The translations under genes and the position numbers were made by a program. DNA of 64,000 bases from Isoptericola sp. BMS4 (GTDB taxonomy: Bacteria; Actinomycetota; Actinomycetes; Actinomycetales; Cellulomonadaceae): assembly GCF_011634835.1 (NCBI RefSeq), contig NZ_SIRP01000001.1, forward strand, positions 2,847,511 through 2,911,510. Reading direction: 5' to 3'. The notes under the pieces are model-generated. The model worked only from the letters and a program-made list of their open reading frames with translations, did no database searches and was not told the DNA's origin. Shown here in pieces: positions 8,574 through 17,641 of this stretch. Within the stretch, counting starts at the first letter, position 1. The number at the start of each line of letters is the position of its first letter.

Positions 8574-10076
8574 GTGGCAGACCTCACCCTGACAGGCAAG
8601 AATCCCAGCTCGCTCAAGACCGACGCGCTCGTCGTCGGGACCTGCTCCACCTCCGACGGCGTGGCCGTCGTCGCGGACCAGCTCCCCGCGGACCTCGTCC
8701 GGCAGATCGAGGCGCTCGCTCCCCGCCTCCGCCTCACGGGAGCGACGGACGAGGTGCGCACCCTGCCCGCCGGCGACGACGTCAGGGCCGACGTCCTCGT
8801 GCTGACGGGACTCGGCGAGCGCGACTCCGACGGCACGTTCCCCCGTGAGACGCTCCGCGCGGCCGCCGGCGCCGCCGTCCGCAGCCTCGCCGGCACCTCG
8901 TCGGCCGCGATCGCCCTGCCGGTCGTCGACGAGGACGACCTCGCGGCGGTGGCCGAGGGCGCGCTGCTCGGCGCCTACGCCTACACCCCCTACCGCAGCG
9001 GCGAGCCCGCGGCCGAGCGGACGCCGGTCGAGCACGTCGAGATCGTCACGTCGTCCGCGCGGTCCGCCCGCGCCAAGGCCGCCGCGCACCGCGCGGAGAT
9101 CCTCGCCGCGGCGGTGCACGGCACCCGCGACCTGGTCAACATGCCGCCCAACGACCTGTACCCAGCGGCGTTCGCCGACGCCGCCAAGGCCGCGGTCAAG
9201 GAGCTCGGCGCCAAGGGCGTCAAGATCACCGTCCTGGACGACAAGCAGCTCGTCGCCGGCGGCTACGGCGGCATCGCCGGCGTCGGCCAGGGCTCCACCC
9301 GCGGGCCCCGCCTGGTCAAGCTCACCTACGCCCCGGCCAAGGCGACGTCGAAGGTCGCCGTCGTCGGCAAGGGCATCACCTTCGACACCGGCGGCATCTC
9401 CCTCAAGCCGCCGGCCAGCATGGTCACGATGAAGTCGGACATGGCCGGCGCGGCCGCCGTCCTGCACACGGTGATCGCCGCCGCCCGCCTCGGGCTGCCC
9501 GTCGCGGTGACGGGCTACCTGTGCCTCGCGGAGAACATGCCCGGCGGCGCCGCGCAGCGCCCGTCGGACGTCGTGACGATGCGCGGCGGCAAGACCGTCG
9601 AGATCACGAACACCGACGCCGAGGGCCGCCTCGTCATGGCGGACGGCCTCGTCGCCGCCGTGGAGGACGGGCACGACGCCGTCCTGGACATCGCGACCCT
9701 CACCGGGGCGCAGATGGTGGCGCTCGGCAACCGCACGTCCGGGCTCATGGGGACCGACTCCGTGCGCGACGAGGTCAAGGAGGCCGCCGACGTCGCGGGC
9801 GAGGCCTTCTGGCCGATGCCGCTGCCCGGCGAGCTCAAGGCCGGCCTCAAGTCGCTCGTCGCGGACATGGTGAACTCGGCGCCCGACCGCGCGGGCGGCA
9901 TGCTCTTCGCCGGGCACTTCCTGTCCGAGTTCGTCGGCGACACCCCCTGGGGGCACCTGGACATCGCCGGCCCCTCGTACAACGAGAAGGCGCCGTACGG
10001 GTACACCCCGGCCGGCGGCACCGGCGTCGGCGTGCGCACCCTCCTCGCGTTCCTCGAGGGCCGCGCGGAGAGCTGA
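8574..10076 (+). CDS. pepA: Leucyl aminopeptidase (M17)
   Basis: A 500-residue dinuclear-metal aminopeptidase of family M17 that removes N-terminal residues from peptides in the cytosol. The N-terminal macro-like domain covers about 1-170 and the catalytic domain 180-495. Diagnostic motifs are V-G-K-G-I-T-F-D-T-G-G-I-S-L-K-P (about 264-279) and the metal and bicarbonate site N-T-D-A-E-G-R-L (about 346-353). The GTG at 8574 is preceded by TACCAT and six bases (leaderless). Mycobacteria carry the same gene shortly before the E2 gene of the 2-oxo acid dehydrogenase, as here. Confidence 0.95.
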   Translation: MADLTLTGKNPSSLKTDALVVGTCSTSDGVAVVADQLPADLVRQIEALAPRLRLTGATDEVRTLPAGDDVRADVLVLTGLGERDSDGTFPRETLRAAAGAAVRSLAGTSSAAIALPVVDEDDLAAVAEGALLGAYAYTPYRSGEPAAERTPVEHVEIVTSSARSARAKAAAHRAEILAAAVHGTRDLVNMPPNDLYPAAFADAAKAAVKELGAKGVKITVLDDKQLVAGGYGGIAGVGQGSTRGPRLVKLTYAPAKATSKVAVVGKGITFDTGGISLKPPASMVTMKSDMAGAAAVLHTVIAAARLGLPVAVTGYLCLAENMPGGAAQRPSDVVTMRGGKTVEITNTDAEGRLVMADGLVAAVEDGHDAVLDIATLTGAQMVALGNRTSGLMGTDSVRDEVKEAADVAGEAFWPMPLPGELKAGLKSLVADMVNSAPDRAGGMLFAGHFLSEFVGDTPWGHLDIAGPSYNEKAPYGYTPAGGTGVGVRTLLAFLEGRAES

Positions 10077-10108
10077 GCGGGCCGAGCCCCGCGTCGACAA
10101 CCCGGCGG

Positions 10109-10159
10109 CACGGCGACGGCGGCGCTCCCCCGCACCGGGGGGGCGCCGCCGTCGCCGTG
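10109..10159. terminator. Terminator between convergent pepA and downstream gene
   Basis: Perfect 17-base inverted repeat (10109-10125 and 10143-10159), extended by C/G pairs towards the loop. It lies between the convergent pepA and the minus-strand gene ending at 10186, and can serve both. Confidence 0.8.
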
Positions 10160-10185
10160 TCGGGGACCGCCCGGCGGACCGCGCG

Positions 10186-10536
10186 TCAGCGGCGCCGCTT
10201 CGCCCGCTGCGCGCTGTTCCAGTCCCGCATGCGCTGCGGGTAGCCGGTGAACCGCACGTTGTAGACGGGCACGCCGAGCGAGCGCGCCACCTCGAAGCCG
10301 GTGCGCTCGTCGGGGACCCGGCGCCGCGTCCACTCCCCCGTGGTCGCCACGAGGAGCACCGTCGCCGGGGTCTGCGCGTTCGGCGGCTCCACGTATGCCT
10401 CCACGCCCACCCGCGTCCGGGCGAACTCCTCCAGGTGAGCGACGGTCGCACCCCGCGAGCCGGACGACGGCGCGGCGGCCCCCGACCGTGCGGCGGGACG
10501 CCCCCGCAGCCGGTCCAGCACGGTCCTGATCGACAT
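10186..10536 (-). CDS. Conserved-looking actinobacterial protein, unknown function
   Basis: A 116-residue soluble protein. The first about 30 residues are Arg/Ala/Ser-rich; the remainder looks like a compact alpha/beta domain (V-E-A-Y-V-E-P-P, T-V-L-L-V-A-T-T-G-E-W-T-R-R, P-V-Y-N-V-R-F-T-G-Y-P-Q-R-M-R-D-W). The tail is very basic. I do not recognise the family. ATG at 10536 follows TAGTGT by seven bases on the minus strand, consistent with a leaderless transcript. It sits between pepA and sucB, a place where small unknown genes often occur. Confidence 0.7.
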   Translation of the reverse strand: MSIRTVLDRLRGRPAARSGAAAPSSGSRGATVAHLEEFARTRVGVEAYVEPPNAQTPATVLLVATTGEWTRRRVPDERTGFEVARSLGVPVYNVRFTGYPQRMRDWNSAQRAKRRR

Positions 10537-10805
10537 GGTCGTGACACTACCGCCGCGGCGGCCTGGCCGGCTCGACCGACCGCGAGGCCCCACCGACCCG
10601 CACACGTCGTCCCCTCGACCCCACCGGATCCCCGCCATGACGTCACCAGATGTTCCCAGCGTCACACCACCGGGACGCCCCGATCGATTGGGGACCCGCC
10701 CCCGAAGGTGACAAGATGGCAGGCAGTGACCAGAACGCGGCAACCGGAGAGGTCGCGGACCGGCGAGGGCCGGCCCGCCACGGCACGTCGCCTGACCCAC
10801 TGATC

Positions 10806-10811
10806 GAAGGA
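10806..10811 (+). promoter_or_regulatory. Shine-Dalgarno site of sucB
   Basis: AAGGAG lies 13 bases before the ATG at 10825. It supports this start over other in-frame codons and shows that this gene, unlike many neighbours, has a leader. The 288 bases upstream (10537-10824) hold no gene that I can support. Confidence 0.6.
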
Positions 10812-10824
10812 GACTCCACAGGTC

Positions 10825-12609
10825 ATGTCTGAGAACGTGCAGCTCCCTGCACTCGGCGAGTCCGTCACCGAGGGCACCGTCACCCGGTGGCTCAAGGCCG
10901 TCGGGGACACCGTCGAGGTCGACGAGCCCCTGCTCGAGGTCTCCACCGACAAGGTCGACACCGAGATCCCGTCGCCCGTGGCCGGCACCCTGCAGCAGAT
11001 CCTCGTCGAGGAGGACGAGACGGTCGAGGTCGGCGCCACGCTGGCCGTCGTGGGTGACGGCGAGGGCGCGGGCGACTCCGCCGCCGCCGAGGCCCCGGCT
11101 CCCGCCGCCGAGGAGAAGCCCGCCGGGGCTGCCGCCCCGGAGAAGCCGTCCGAGCCGGAGCCGGCTGCCCAGACCCCCTCCGAGCCCGCCGAGAAGCCTG
11201 CCGAGGAGCCCGCCGCGGCGCCCGCCGGCGGCGGCGAAGGCACCGAGGTGACCCTGCCCGCGCTGGGCGAATCCGTCACCGAGGGCACCGTCACCCGCTG
11301 GCTCAAGAGCGTCGGGGACACCGTCGAGGTCGACGAGGCTCTGCTCGAGGTCTCGACCGACAAGGTCGACACCGAGATCCCGTCGCCGGTCGCCGGCACC
11401 ATCCAGGAGATCCGCGTCGAGGAGGACGAGACGGTCGAGGTCGGCGCCGTGCTCGCGCTCGTCGGGTCCGGCGCCGCCGCGCCGGCCGCGAAGCCCGCCG
11501 AGGCCGCCCCGGCACCGGCCCCCGAGCCGGTCGGCGCGCCGGAGAAGCCGGAGCAGGCCACCCCGGCGCCCGCCGAGGAGAAGCCTGCCCAGCCCGCGCC
11601 CGCCGCGGAGACGCCGGCGCAGCCCGCCCCGGCCGCCGCTCCCGCGGCCCCGGCGGCGGCGGCCAACGGCAAGGGCTCCTACCTCACGCCGCTCGTGCGC
11701 AAGCTCGCGGCCGAGAAGAACGTGGACGTCTCGACCATCCAGGGCACCGGCGTCGGCGGGCGTATCCGCAAGGAGGACGTCCTCGCCGCCGCCGAGAAGG
11801 CCGCAGCGCCGGCGCCCGCCGCCGCGGGGGCCCCGGCCGCCGCGCCGTCGGCCCCGAAGTCCGCCACGATCCCTCCGGTCTCGCCGCTGCGCGGCACCAC
11901 GGAGAAGATGTCGCGCCTGCGCAAGGTCGTCGCCGAGCGCATGCACGAGGCGCTGCACACGCAGGCCCAGCTCACCACGGCCGTCGAGGTCGACGTGACG
12001 AAGGTCGCGAAGCTGCGCAAGGCGGCCAAGGAGTCCTTCAAGGCTCGTGAGGGCGCCAACCTGACGTTCCTGCCCTTCTACACGCTGGCCGCCGTCGAGG
12101 CGCTCAAGGCGTTCCCGAAGATCAACGCGTCGATCGACACCGACGCCGGGCAGATCACCTACCACGAGTCGGAGAACGTCGGCATCGCCGTGGACACCGA
12201 GCGTGGCCTCGTCGTGCCGGTGATCAAGAACGCCGGGGACCTGAACCTCGCCGGCATCGCCCGCCAGATCGGGGACCTCGGGGCGCGCACGCGGGCCAAC
12301 AAGGTCAGCCCGGACGAGCTGAGCGGCGCGACGTTCACGATCACGAACACCGGCTCCGGCGGCGCGCTCTTCGACACGCCGATCGTGCCGGTGGGCCAGG
12401 TCGCGATCCTCGGCACGGGCACGATCACGAAGAAGCCCGTCGTGGTCACCGCGCCCGACGGCGAGGAGACCATCGCGATCCGGCAGATGGCGTATCTGTT
12501 CCTGTCGTACGACCACCGCCTCGTCGACGGCGCGGACGCCGCCCGGTTCCTCACCGCGATCAAGACCCGCATCGAGGAGGGCGCGTTCGAGTCCGAGATC
12601 GGTCTCTGA
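10825..12609 (+). CDS. sucB: Dihydrolipoamide acyltransferase (E2), two lipoyl domains
   Basis: A 594-residue E2 of a 2-oxo acid dehydrogenase complex, annotated in actinobacteria as 2-oxoglutarate dehydrogenase E2 (sucB/dlaT); in mycobacteria the same protein serves pyruvate dehydrogenase. Order: lipoyl domain 1 (about 2-77, lipoyl Lys43 in S-T-D-K-V-D), Ala/Pro/Glu linker, lipoyl domain 2 (about 140-213, Lys180), second linker, E3/E1-binding domain (about 290-325), catalytic domain (about 355-590) ending in D-H-R-L-V-D-G (563-569) with the active His. The lipoyl domains are near-copies at DNA level. lipB and lipA, which make the lipoyl group, lie about 9-10 kb downstream. Confidence 0.93.
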   Translation: MSENVQLPALGESVTEGTVTRWLKAVGDTVEVDEPLLEVSTDKVDTEIPSPVAGTLQQILVEEDETVEVGATLAVVGDGEGAGDSAAAEAPAPAAEEKPAGAAAPEKPSEPEPAAQTPSEPAEKPAEEPAAAPAGGGEGTEVTLPALGESVTEGTVTRWLKSVGDTVEVDEALLEVSTDKVDTEIPSPVAGTIQEIRVEEDETVEVGAVLALVGSGAAAPAAKPAEAAPAPAPEPVGAPEKPEQATPAPAEEKPAQPAPAAETPAQPAPAAAPAAPAAAANGKGSYLTPLVRKLAAEKNVDVSTIQGTGVGGRIRKEDVLAAAEKAAAPAPAAAGAPAAAPSAPKSATIPPVSPLRGTTEKMSRLRKVVAERMHEALHTQAQLTTAVEVDVTKVAKLRKAAKESFKAREGANLTFLPFYTLAAVEALKAFPKINASIDTDAGQITYHESENVGIAVDTERGLVVPVIKNAGDLNLAGIARQIGDLGARTRANKVSPDELSGATFTITNTGSGGALFDTPIVPVGQVAILGTGTITKKPVVVTAPDGEETIAIRQMAYLFLSYDHRLVDGADAARFLTAIKTRIEEGAFESEIGL

Positions 12610-12638
12610 CCCGGACTGCGCACGCTCGCACCGAGCAT

Positions 12639-12683
12639 CCACGAGGGGCGCCCCCGGCCATCGGCCGGGGGCGCCCCTCGTGG
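12639..12683 (+). terminator. Terminator of sucB
   Basis: Perfect 21-base inverted repeat (12639-12659 and 12663-12683) around a three-base loop, 30 bases after the sucB stop. Very stable stem, no T-run. It can also stop transcription of the convergent minus-strand gene. Confidence 0.85.
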
Positions 12684-12702
12684 TCCCGGACACGGCAGGA
12701 CC

Positions 12703-12755
12703 ACCGAGCACCGAGCACCGAGCACCGAGCACCGAGCACCGAGCACCGAGCACCG
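12703..12755. repeat. Heptanucleotide tandem repeat, seven copies
   Basis: Seven perfect head-to-tail copies of ACCGAGC (12703-12751) followed by a partial ACCG. It lies between the sucB terminator and the stop codon of the pseudokinase-like gene, outside any supported gene. Perfect short tandem arrays of this type can vary in copy number by slippage. Confidence 0.95.
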
Positions 12756-12771
12756 GCGAGGCGACGGCCCC

Positions 12772-14232
12772 TCACCCGACGTCGGACACCCGCCAGCCCT
12801 CGCCGGTCCACGCGAGCTCCAGCTCCACGCGGCGTGGCCCCGACGCCGCCACGGACGTCGTCGCGCCGTCTGCCGTGCGCTGCTCGTGCGCGCCGATCTC
12901 GTAGTCGACGACGACCGAGGCGGTCCCGTCCCCGCTCCCCGTCACGCGGGTCCCGAGAACCTCCACGCCCACGTCGTGCACGGTCGTGCCGTCGCCGGCG
13001 AGGTCGGCCAGCAGCGCCACGTCGGCGTCGTGCGCGGGCGAGCCCGCGAGATCGACCCGGGCCATCGCCTCGGCCGGGTCGGGTACGCCGGGCGGCTCCG
13101 CGGTGCCGGACAGCAGCGCGACACGGTGCTCCGTCAGCGCGGCGGCCGCGCCCGCGGGGTCGGTCCGGTCGCGCAGGGCCCGGACCGTGTCGGAGTCCGA
13201 CCCTGTGCTCGACCGTCCGCCCGACCCTGCGCTCGACTCCGTGTCCGCCGGGGCCGCGGCGCTCGCGGTGGCCTCCTTCGGCCCGGCGGCCGGGGTCGCC
13301 GGGGCGGTCGCGTCCGGCGGGTCCGGCTGCCGCACCTGGAGCGCGACCGCCGCGAGCACCGCCACGAGGGCCAGCACGCCGGCGGCACCGGCGAGACGAG
13401 GCACGACGCCGGGCACGTGCCGCCGTCCGCCGCCGCGGCGCCTCCCGGCGTTCCGCCGCCCGCGCCCGGCCGCCGCGGGAGCTTCTCCCCCGGTCCGGCG
13501 CGGGCGCCGCGCCACCGCCCGCTCCCGCGTCCCCCGCCGCGACGACCGAGAGGGCTGCGGCTCTCGCGCGTCGCCGCCCCGTGGCGTGCCGGACCCCGCA
13601 CCCAGGGCCGCCGCCACGAGCTGGGCGCGCTCGGGCATCCGCACCGGCTCGGGCGGGACGGTTCCGGCGGCCTGCGCCGCGAGGGTGCCCGCCTCGGGGC
13701 GGACACGAGCGTCGGGGGCGAGGGCGGGCGCGAGCACGGCGCGCAGCGCGACGACGTCGTCGCCGTCGCCCGTGCCGAGCAGCTCGTCCGCGAGCGCCGC
13801 GAGGCCGTGCACGTCCTCGGCGCACGCGGCCTCCGGCCCGTCCCCGGGCATGCCGGGGTGCTCGAGGCGTGGCCGCAGCAGCGCGGCCCCGTCCGCGGCG
13901 AGGCCCACGTCGCCGGCCTCGACCCGACCGTGGGCCAAGCCGGCGCTGTGCAGGGCGGCGAGCCCCTGGGCGAGGCCGACGAGGAGCTCGCCGACCTCGG
14001 GCGGGGCGAGCCGTCCGCGGACGGTCAGCAGGGTCGGCAGGTCCGCCACGACACCGGGCCCGCGGGGCACGGCGAGCCGCCCGTCCGGGCGCACGGCCGG
14101 TGCGCCCACGGGCTCGACGCGCGGGTGGTCGAGCGCGGCGAGGGTGCGCACCCGCCCGAGCAGGAGGTCGCGGGCGGCGGCGTCGGCGGGGACCGGGATC
14201 AGCGCGTCGGTGGGCACCCGCCCATGGAACAC
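12772..14232 (-). CDS. Membrane-anchored pseudokinase-like protein
   Basis: A 486-residue protein. Residues about 1-190 resemble the C-lobe half of a bacterial Ser/Thr kinase: L-A-A-L-H-S-A-G-L-A-H-G-R-V-E-A-G-D-V-G (about 91-110) aligns with the usual H-R-D-V-K-P-x-N catalytic loop, but the Asp and Asn are gone. No glycine loop, ATP-binding Lys or DFG is visible, so catalysis is unlikely. A very basic stretch (225-272), one transmembrane helix (280-300) and a Ser/Thr-rich outer domain (about 340-486) follow. GTG start. Probably a signalling scaffold or sensor; partner unknown. The outer domain resembles association domains placed after Ser/Thr-rich linkers. Confidence 0.6.
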   Translation of the reverse strand: MFHGRVPTDALIPVPADAAARDLLLGRVRTLAALDHPRVEPVGAPAVRPDGRLAVPRGPGVVADLPTLLTVRGRLAPPEVGELLVGLAQGLAALHSAGLAHGRVEAGDVGLAADGAALLRPRLEHPGMPGDGPEAACAEDVHGLAALADELLGTGDGDDVVALRAVLAPALAPDARVRPEAGTLAAQAAGTVPPEPVRMPERAQLVAAALGAGSGTPRGGDAREPQPSRSSRRGTRERAVARRPRRTGGEAPAAAGRGRRNAGRRRGGGRRHVPGVVPRLAGAAGVLALVAVLAAVALQVRQPDPPDATAPATPAAGPKEATASAAAPADTESSAGSGGRSSTGSDSDTVRALRDRTDPAGAAAALTEHRVALLSGTAEPPGVPDPAEAMARVDLAGSPAHDADVALLADLAGDGTTVHDVGVEVLGTRVTGSGDGTASVVVDYEIGAHEQRTADGATTSVAASGPRRVELELAWTGEGWRVSDVG

Positions 14233-14289
14233 CGTCCGGTCGTGCCCGCGCTGCGCTCGTCCACAGGGCTTGACGGGCCCGCGCGGGTC

Positions 14290-15393
14290 TCAGACGTCGA
14301 CGCGGGAGCCGCGGCGGGCCGACTCCCGGGCCGCGTCGAGCACCTCGGCGGTCCGCACGGCGTCGGCGGGGTCGACCGGGGCGGGGGCCTCGCCGCGCAG
14401 CCACGGGCCGAGTGCGCGGTAGAAGTCGGCGTGCCCGCCCTCGGCGGCGGGCACGGGCTGCCGGTCCCGGCCGCGGGTGAACCATCCGAGGGTCCCGTCC
14501 GGGGCGTCGTCGTCGAAGAGCTCGAACGGCGAGGCGTCCTGCTCGAACGTCGTGACGACGTAGGCTCCCGCGGAGCCGAGCACGCGGGTGCGCGGCCCGG
14601 GCGCGCCGACGACGGACCCTGCCCACAGGCGGGACACCACGCCGTGGGGGCTCGCGGCGGCCCCGCCGCCGGGCTCGTGCTGCAGCACCAGGAAGACGTC
14701 GTCCTCGGTGGGCGTCGTCAGGGCTCGGGTCTGCGCCCACACGGACCGTACGGGCCCGAAGAGGCGGGTGGCGGAGTCGACGAGGTGGGGGCCGAGGTCG
14801 AGCAGCAGCCCGCCGCCGGTCGGGTCGTTCTCCTTCCAGCGCTGGCGCGGCGTGGGGCGCCAGCGCTCCCAGCGGCGCTCGAAGGTGTGCACGTCGCCCA
14901 GCTCCCCGCGCGCGAGCAGCGCCTCCAGGGTGAGCTGCTCCGGGTCCCACCGCCGGTTCTGGAAGACCGTGAACGGCGTGGCGGTCGCGGCGGCCTCCTC
15001 GACGACGGCGCGCGCCTCGTGGGCGTCGACGCCGATGGGCTTGTCCAGGACGAACGGCACCCCGGCGCGGGCGAGCGCGGCCGCGTGCTCGGCGTGCCGT
15101 GCCGTGGGGCTCGCGAGGACCACGAGGTCGTAGGTGCCGCGGGCCGCCAGCAGCTCGTCGAGGGTCCGGTGCAGCCGCGCGCCCGGCCAGTCGCCGGCCG
15201 CCTGGGTGCGCCGCCCCGGGTCGCGGGTGACGACCGCTGTCACGGGCAGACCGGCTTCGGCCGCGAGGCGCCCGTGGATCTCGCGCCCGGCGCCGCCGTA
15301 GCCGACGATCGCGAGCCGGACCCGCGGGTGCTCCCCTCCTCCACGGGCGTCCGCGGTGGTCTCGTCCGTCGCGTCGTCCTCATGCGTGACCAT
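14290..15393 (-). CDS. Gfo/Idh/MocA family oxidoreductase
   Basis: A 367-residue NAD(P)-dependent sugar or inositol dehydrogenase-like protein. The N-terminal Rossmann motif is V-R-L-A-I-V-G-Y-G-G-A-G (about 24-35) and the family signature D-K-P-I-G-V-D near residue 122 supplies the Lys of the E/D-K-P motif. The C-terminal substrate domain includes G-G-L-L-L-D-L-G-P-H-L-V-D. Substrate unknown. The start is uncertain: ATGs at 15435, 15402 and 15393 are in frame, and all lie close to or inside the end of the upstream DUF418 gene (stop at 15380), which suggests coupled translation. Confidence 0.85.
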   Translation of the reverse strand: MVTHEDDATDETTADARGGGEHPRVRLAIVGYGGAGREIHGRLAAEAGLPVTAVVTRDPGRRTQAAGDWPGARLHRTLDELLAARGTYDLVVLASPTARHAEHAAALARAGVPFVLDKPIGVDAHEARAVVEEAAATATPFTVFQNRRWDPEQLTLEALLARGELGDVHTFERRWERWRPTPRQRWKENDPTGGGLLLDLGPHLVDSATRLFGPVRSVWAQTRALTTPTEDDVFLVLQHEPGGGAAASPHGVVSRLWAGSVVGAPGPRTRVLGSAGAYVVTTFEQDASPFELFDDDAPDGTLGWFTRGRDRQPVPAAEGGHADFYRALGPWLRGEAPAPVDPADAVRTAEVLDAARESARRGSRVDV

Positions 15394-16429
15394 GACGACC
15401 ATGGTGCCCGACGACGTCCGCAGCGACGTCGTCACCGGGACCGGCGCGCCGCAGCGGCACCCGCTCCCACCACGTCACGCAGCGCCAGAGCCATTCGACC
15501 GGCCCGTAGCGGAACCGGCGCAGCCACCACGCGCTCGCGACGGCCTCCAGCACGATGATCAGCAGCACCAGGACGGCGATCGCCCCGCCGTCGTCCAGGC
15601 CGTCGATGCCGAGCGGCCCGGCGAGGCCCAGCATCAGTGCCGTGGCGAGCAGGTAGTTCGTCAGGGCCGTGCGTCCCATGGGTGCGAGCGCGGCGCGCAG
15701 GGCCCCGCCGGCCCGGGTGCGCAGCAGCAGCACGGTCCCGGTGGCGTACGCGAGGCCGGTGCAGATCCCGACGAGCTGGCCGGTGAGGCTCGACCAGCCC
15801 CACGAGAGCGTCGGCACCGAGACGCCGGCCGAGATCGCGCCGATGTACGCGACCGCGACGGCGGTGCAGGTGGCGAACGTCGCGGCGACGCGACCGGGGT
15901 GCCGGCCGAGGCCCTCGGGGACACCCCGGCGCGCCAGTCCCAGGCCGAGGACGAGCAGCCCCGGCATCACGCCGTAGCCAGGGACGAGCTGGCCGCCGAC
16001 GAGCACCAGCGCGACACCCGTCACGCACGCCGCCGTGCCGGTGAGCCACGAGCCGGGAAGCAGGACGACCAGCCCGAGGACCGCGTACACGAGCAGCACC
16101 TCCCCCGGATGGACGAGCTGGTGCAGGACTCCGAGGACCGCGAGCGCCGCGAGGCGGCGCGCGAGCACCACGCGCGGGCGGTCGGTCCGGCGTGCGGCGC
16201 GGGCCAGGAAGATGCCGGCGGAGACCCCGAACAGCAGCGTGAAGAGGGGCAGGAAGCGCTCGTAGAAGCCGTACCGGACGACGTCGGGCAGCTCGGCGAG
16301 GCCGAACCCGATCCCCTCCGGGTACACCTGCGGCAGCACGACCTGCTGGTAGACGTTCACCACGTGGATGCCGCACAGCGCCAGCCCGCGCACGACGTCG
16401 AGGTCCTCGATCCGGTTCTCCGATGTCAC
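15380..16429 (-). CDS. DUF418 family membrane protein
   Basis: A 349-residue polytopic membrane protein with about eight to ten hydrophobic helices. The start R-I-E-D-L-D-V-V-R-G-L-A-L-C-G-I and the C-terminal DUF418 region (P-M-G-R-T-A-L-T-N-Y-L, then F-R-Y-G-P-V-E-W-L-W-R) are the family signatures. Function in general is unknown; related YeiB-type proteins resemble membrane acyltransferases. GTG start at 16429. It overlaps the downstream oxidoreductase start and is divergent from the two-component system with 117 bases between. Confidence 0.88.
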   Translation of the reverse strand: MTSENRIEDLDVVRGLALCGIHVVNVYQQVVLPQVYPEGIGFGLAELPDVVRYGFYERFLPLFTLLFGVSAGIFLARAARRTDRPRVVLARRLAALAVLGVLHQLVHPGEVLLVYAVLGLVVLLPGSWLTGTAACVTGVALVLVGGQLVPGYGVMPGLLVLGLGLARRGVPEGLGRHPGRVAATFATCTAVAVAYIGAISAGVSVPTLSWGWSSLTGQLVGICTGLAYATGTVLLLRTRAGGALRAALAPMGRTALTNYLLATALMLGLAGPLGIDGLDDGGAIAVLVLLIIVLEAVASAWWLRRFRYGPVEWLWRCVTWWERVPLRRAGPGDDVAADVVGHHGRHGHA

Positions 16430-16546
16430 GCTCCTACCCCACGCCGTTCGGACGCTCTCCTCAAGACGCGCGGGTACGACCAAAGGAGGGGGTCTTTCGC
16501 GCGTCCGTGCTGCGCTCGCGCCGGCGGGTACCGGAGGATGGCGGCG

Positions 16547-17641
16547 ATGAGACTTCTGCCGCTCGAGCGGATCGCCGCGGACGTGCTGCTCGGCGCCACC
16601 GTGGTCGCCGCCGGCGTGTGGCGCGACGTCCTGCGGGGCGCCGGCACCGACTTCCTGCTGCCGGTGTCGCCCGAGGCGGCGGTCGCCGTCCACGTGGCGT
16701 CCGCCGTCGTGCTCGTCGTCCTGCGCCGCCGGCGGCCGCGCGTCTGCGCGCTGGCGCTCGGGGGCCTGTCCGTCGTGGTGCCGTCGTACGCGGCCCTGGT
16801 GATGCCCTACTCGGCGGCCCGGTACGGCCGGCGCGGTGCGGCCACGGTGGTGTGCGGCCTCGCCGCGCCGGCAGGCTGGGTCGTCGGCGCCGACCTGTGG
16901 GCCGGCGGCGACCCGGTCAGCGGCGTGCTCCTGGCCGCGGCCACGGCGACGGCGGGCCTCTATGCCCGCGGGCGGGCCGAGGCGCTGGAGTGCCTCGAGG
17001 AGCAGGTGGTCCGGACGGCGCGCACCGAGGACCGGCGCCGGGTGGCCGCCGACCTGCACGGCGCCGTCACGCACCACGTCACGCTCGCGGTGATGCGGGC
17101 CGGTGTGCTCGCGGCGCGCGCCCCCGACGACGCGGTGCGTACGGAGGCCGAGGGCGTGCGCGCGCACGGCGTGCACGCCCTGCGGGAGCTGGGCGACATG
17201 GTGGCCGCGCTGTCCGATCCGGCGCCGGGCGCCGGCGTGAGCACGACCCGACCCCCGTCGTGGACGCGGGTCGTCGAGGAGGCCGTCGCCGCGGGCCAGG
17301 ACGTCACGTCGCACCAGGTCGGTGACGCGCTGGATCCCGGCGACCCCGTGGCCGGGCTGGTCGACGACGCCGTGAGGGAGGCCCTGGCGAACGCCCGCAA
17401 GCATGCGGCGGGTGCCGCCGTCGCGGTCCATCTGGCGGTGCGCGCGGCGTCCGTCCGGCTCCTGGTCCGTGACGACGGCGCGGCGGCGGGCGGCCGGGGC
17501 CCGGGGACCGGGGCGGGCACGGGCCTGGACCGGCTACGACGAGCCGCGGCCGCGCTGGGCGGGCGGCTGGAGGCGGCACCGACGCCCGAGGGCGGTTTCG
17601 AGGTGGACGTGCGCGTGCCGCGCACCGGGGAGGCGTCGTGA
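16547..17641 (+). CDS. Sensor histidine kinase (HisKA_3 type)
   Basis: A 364-residue NarL-family sensor kinase. Residues about 10-140 form four or five membrane helices. The dimerisation/phosphoacceptor box is R-R-R-V-A-A-D-L-H-G-A-V-T-H-H (His171); the usual D-V after the His is replaced by G-A. The ATPase domain has an N-box R-E-A-L-A-N-A-R-K-H-A (about 275-285) and a glycine-rich lid G-T-G-A-G-T-G-L. ATG at 16547 is chosen because GGAGG lies nine bases upstream; an ATG at 16538 is too close to it. The stop overlaps the response regulator start by four bases. Confidence 0.9.
   Translation: MRLLPLERIAADVLLGATVVAAGVWRDVLRGAGTDFLLPVSPEAAVAVHVASAVVLVVLRRRRPRVCALALGGLSVVVPSYAALVMPYSAARYGRRGAATVVCGLAAPAGWVVGADLWAGGDPVSGVLLAAATATAGLYARGRAEALECLEEQVVRTARTEDRRRVAADLHGAVTHHVTLAVMRAGVLAARAPDDAVRTEAEGVRAHGVHALRELGDMVAALSDPAPGAGVSTTRPPSWTRVVEEAVAAGQDVTSHQVGDALDPGDPVAGLVDDAVREALANARKHAAGAAVAVHLAVRAASVRLLVRDDGAAAGGRGPGTGAGTGLDRLRRAAAALGGRLEAAPTPEGGFEVDVRVPRTGEAS

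Noticed and set aside
7677-10646. A 989-codon minus-strand frame over the aminopeptidase gene
   Set aside because: It only becomes protein-like at its end, where the real 157-residue membrane protein starts with GTG at 8150; the rest mirrors pepA.
12703-12755. CRISPR array
   Set aside because: The unit is only seven bases with no spacers; it is a simple tandem repeat.
16465-16505. Inverted repeat GACGCGCG with 25-base spacing in the region before the histidine kinase
   Set aside because: Arms are short and made of CG steps, common by chance in this sequence; the spacing does not fit a regulator or terminator.
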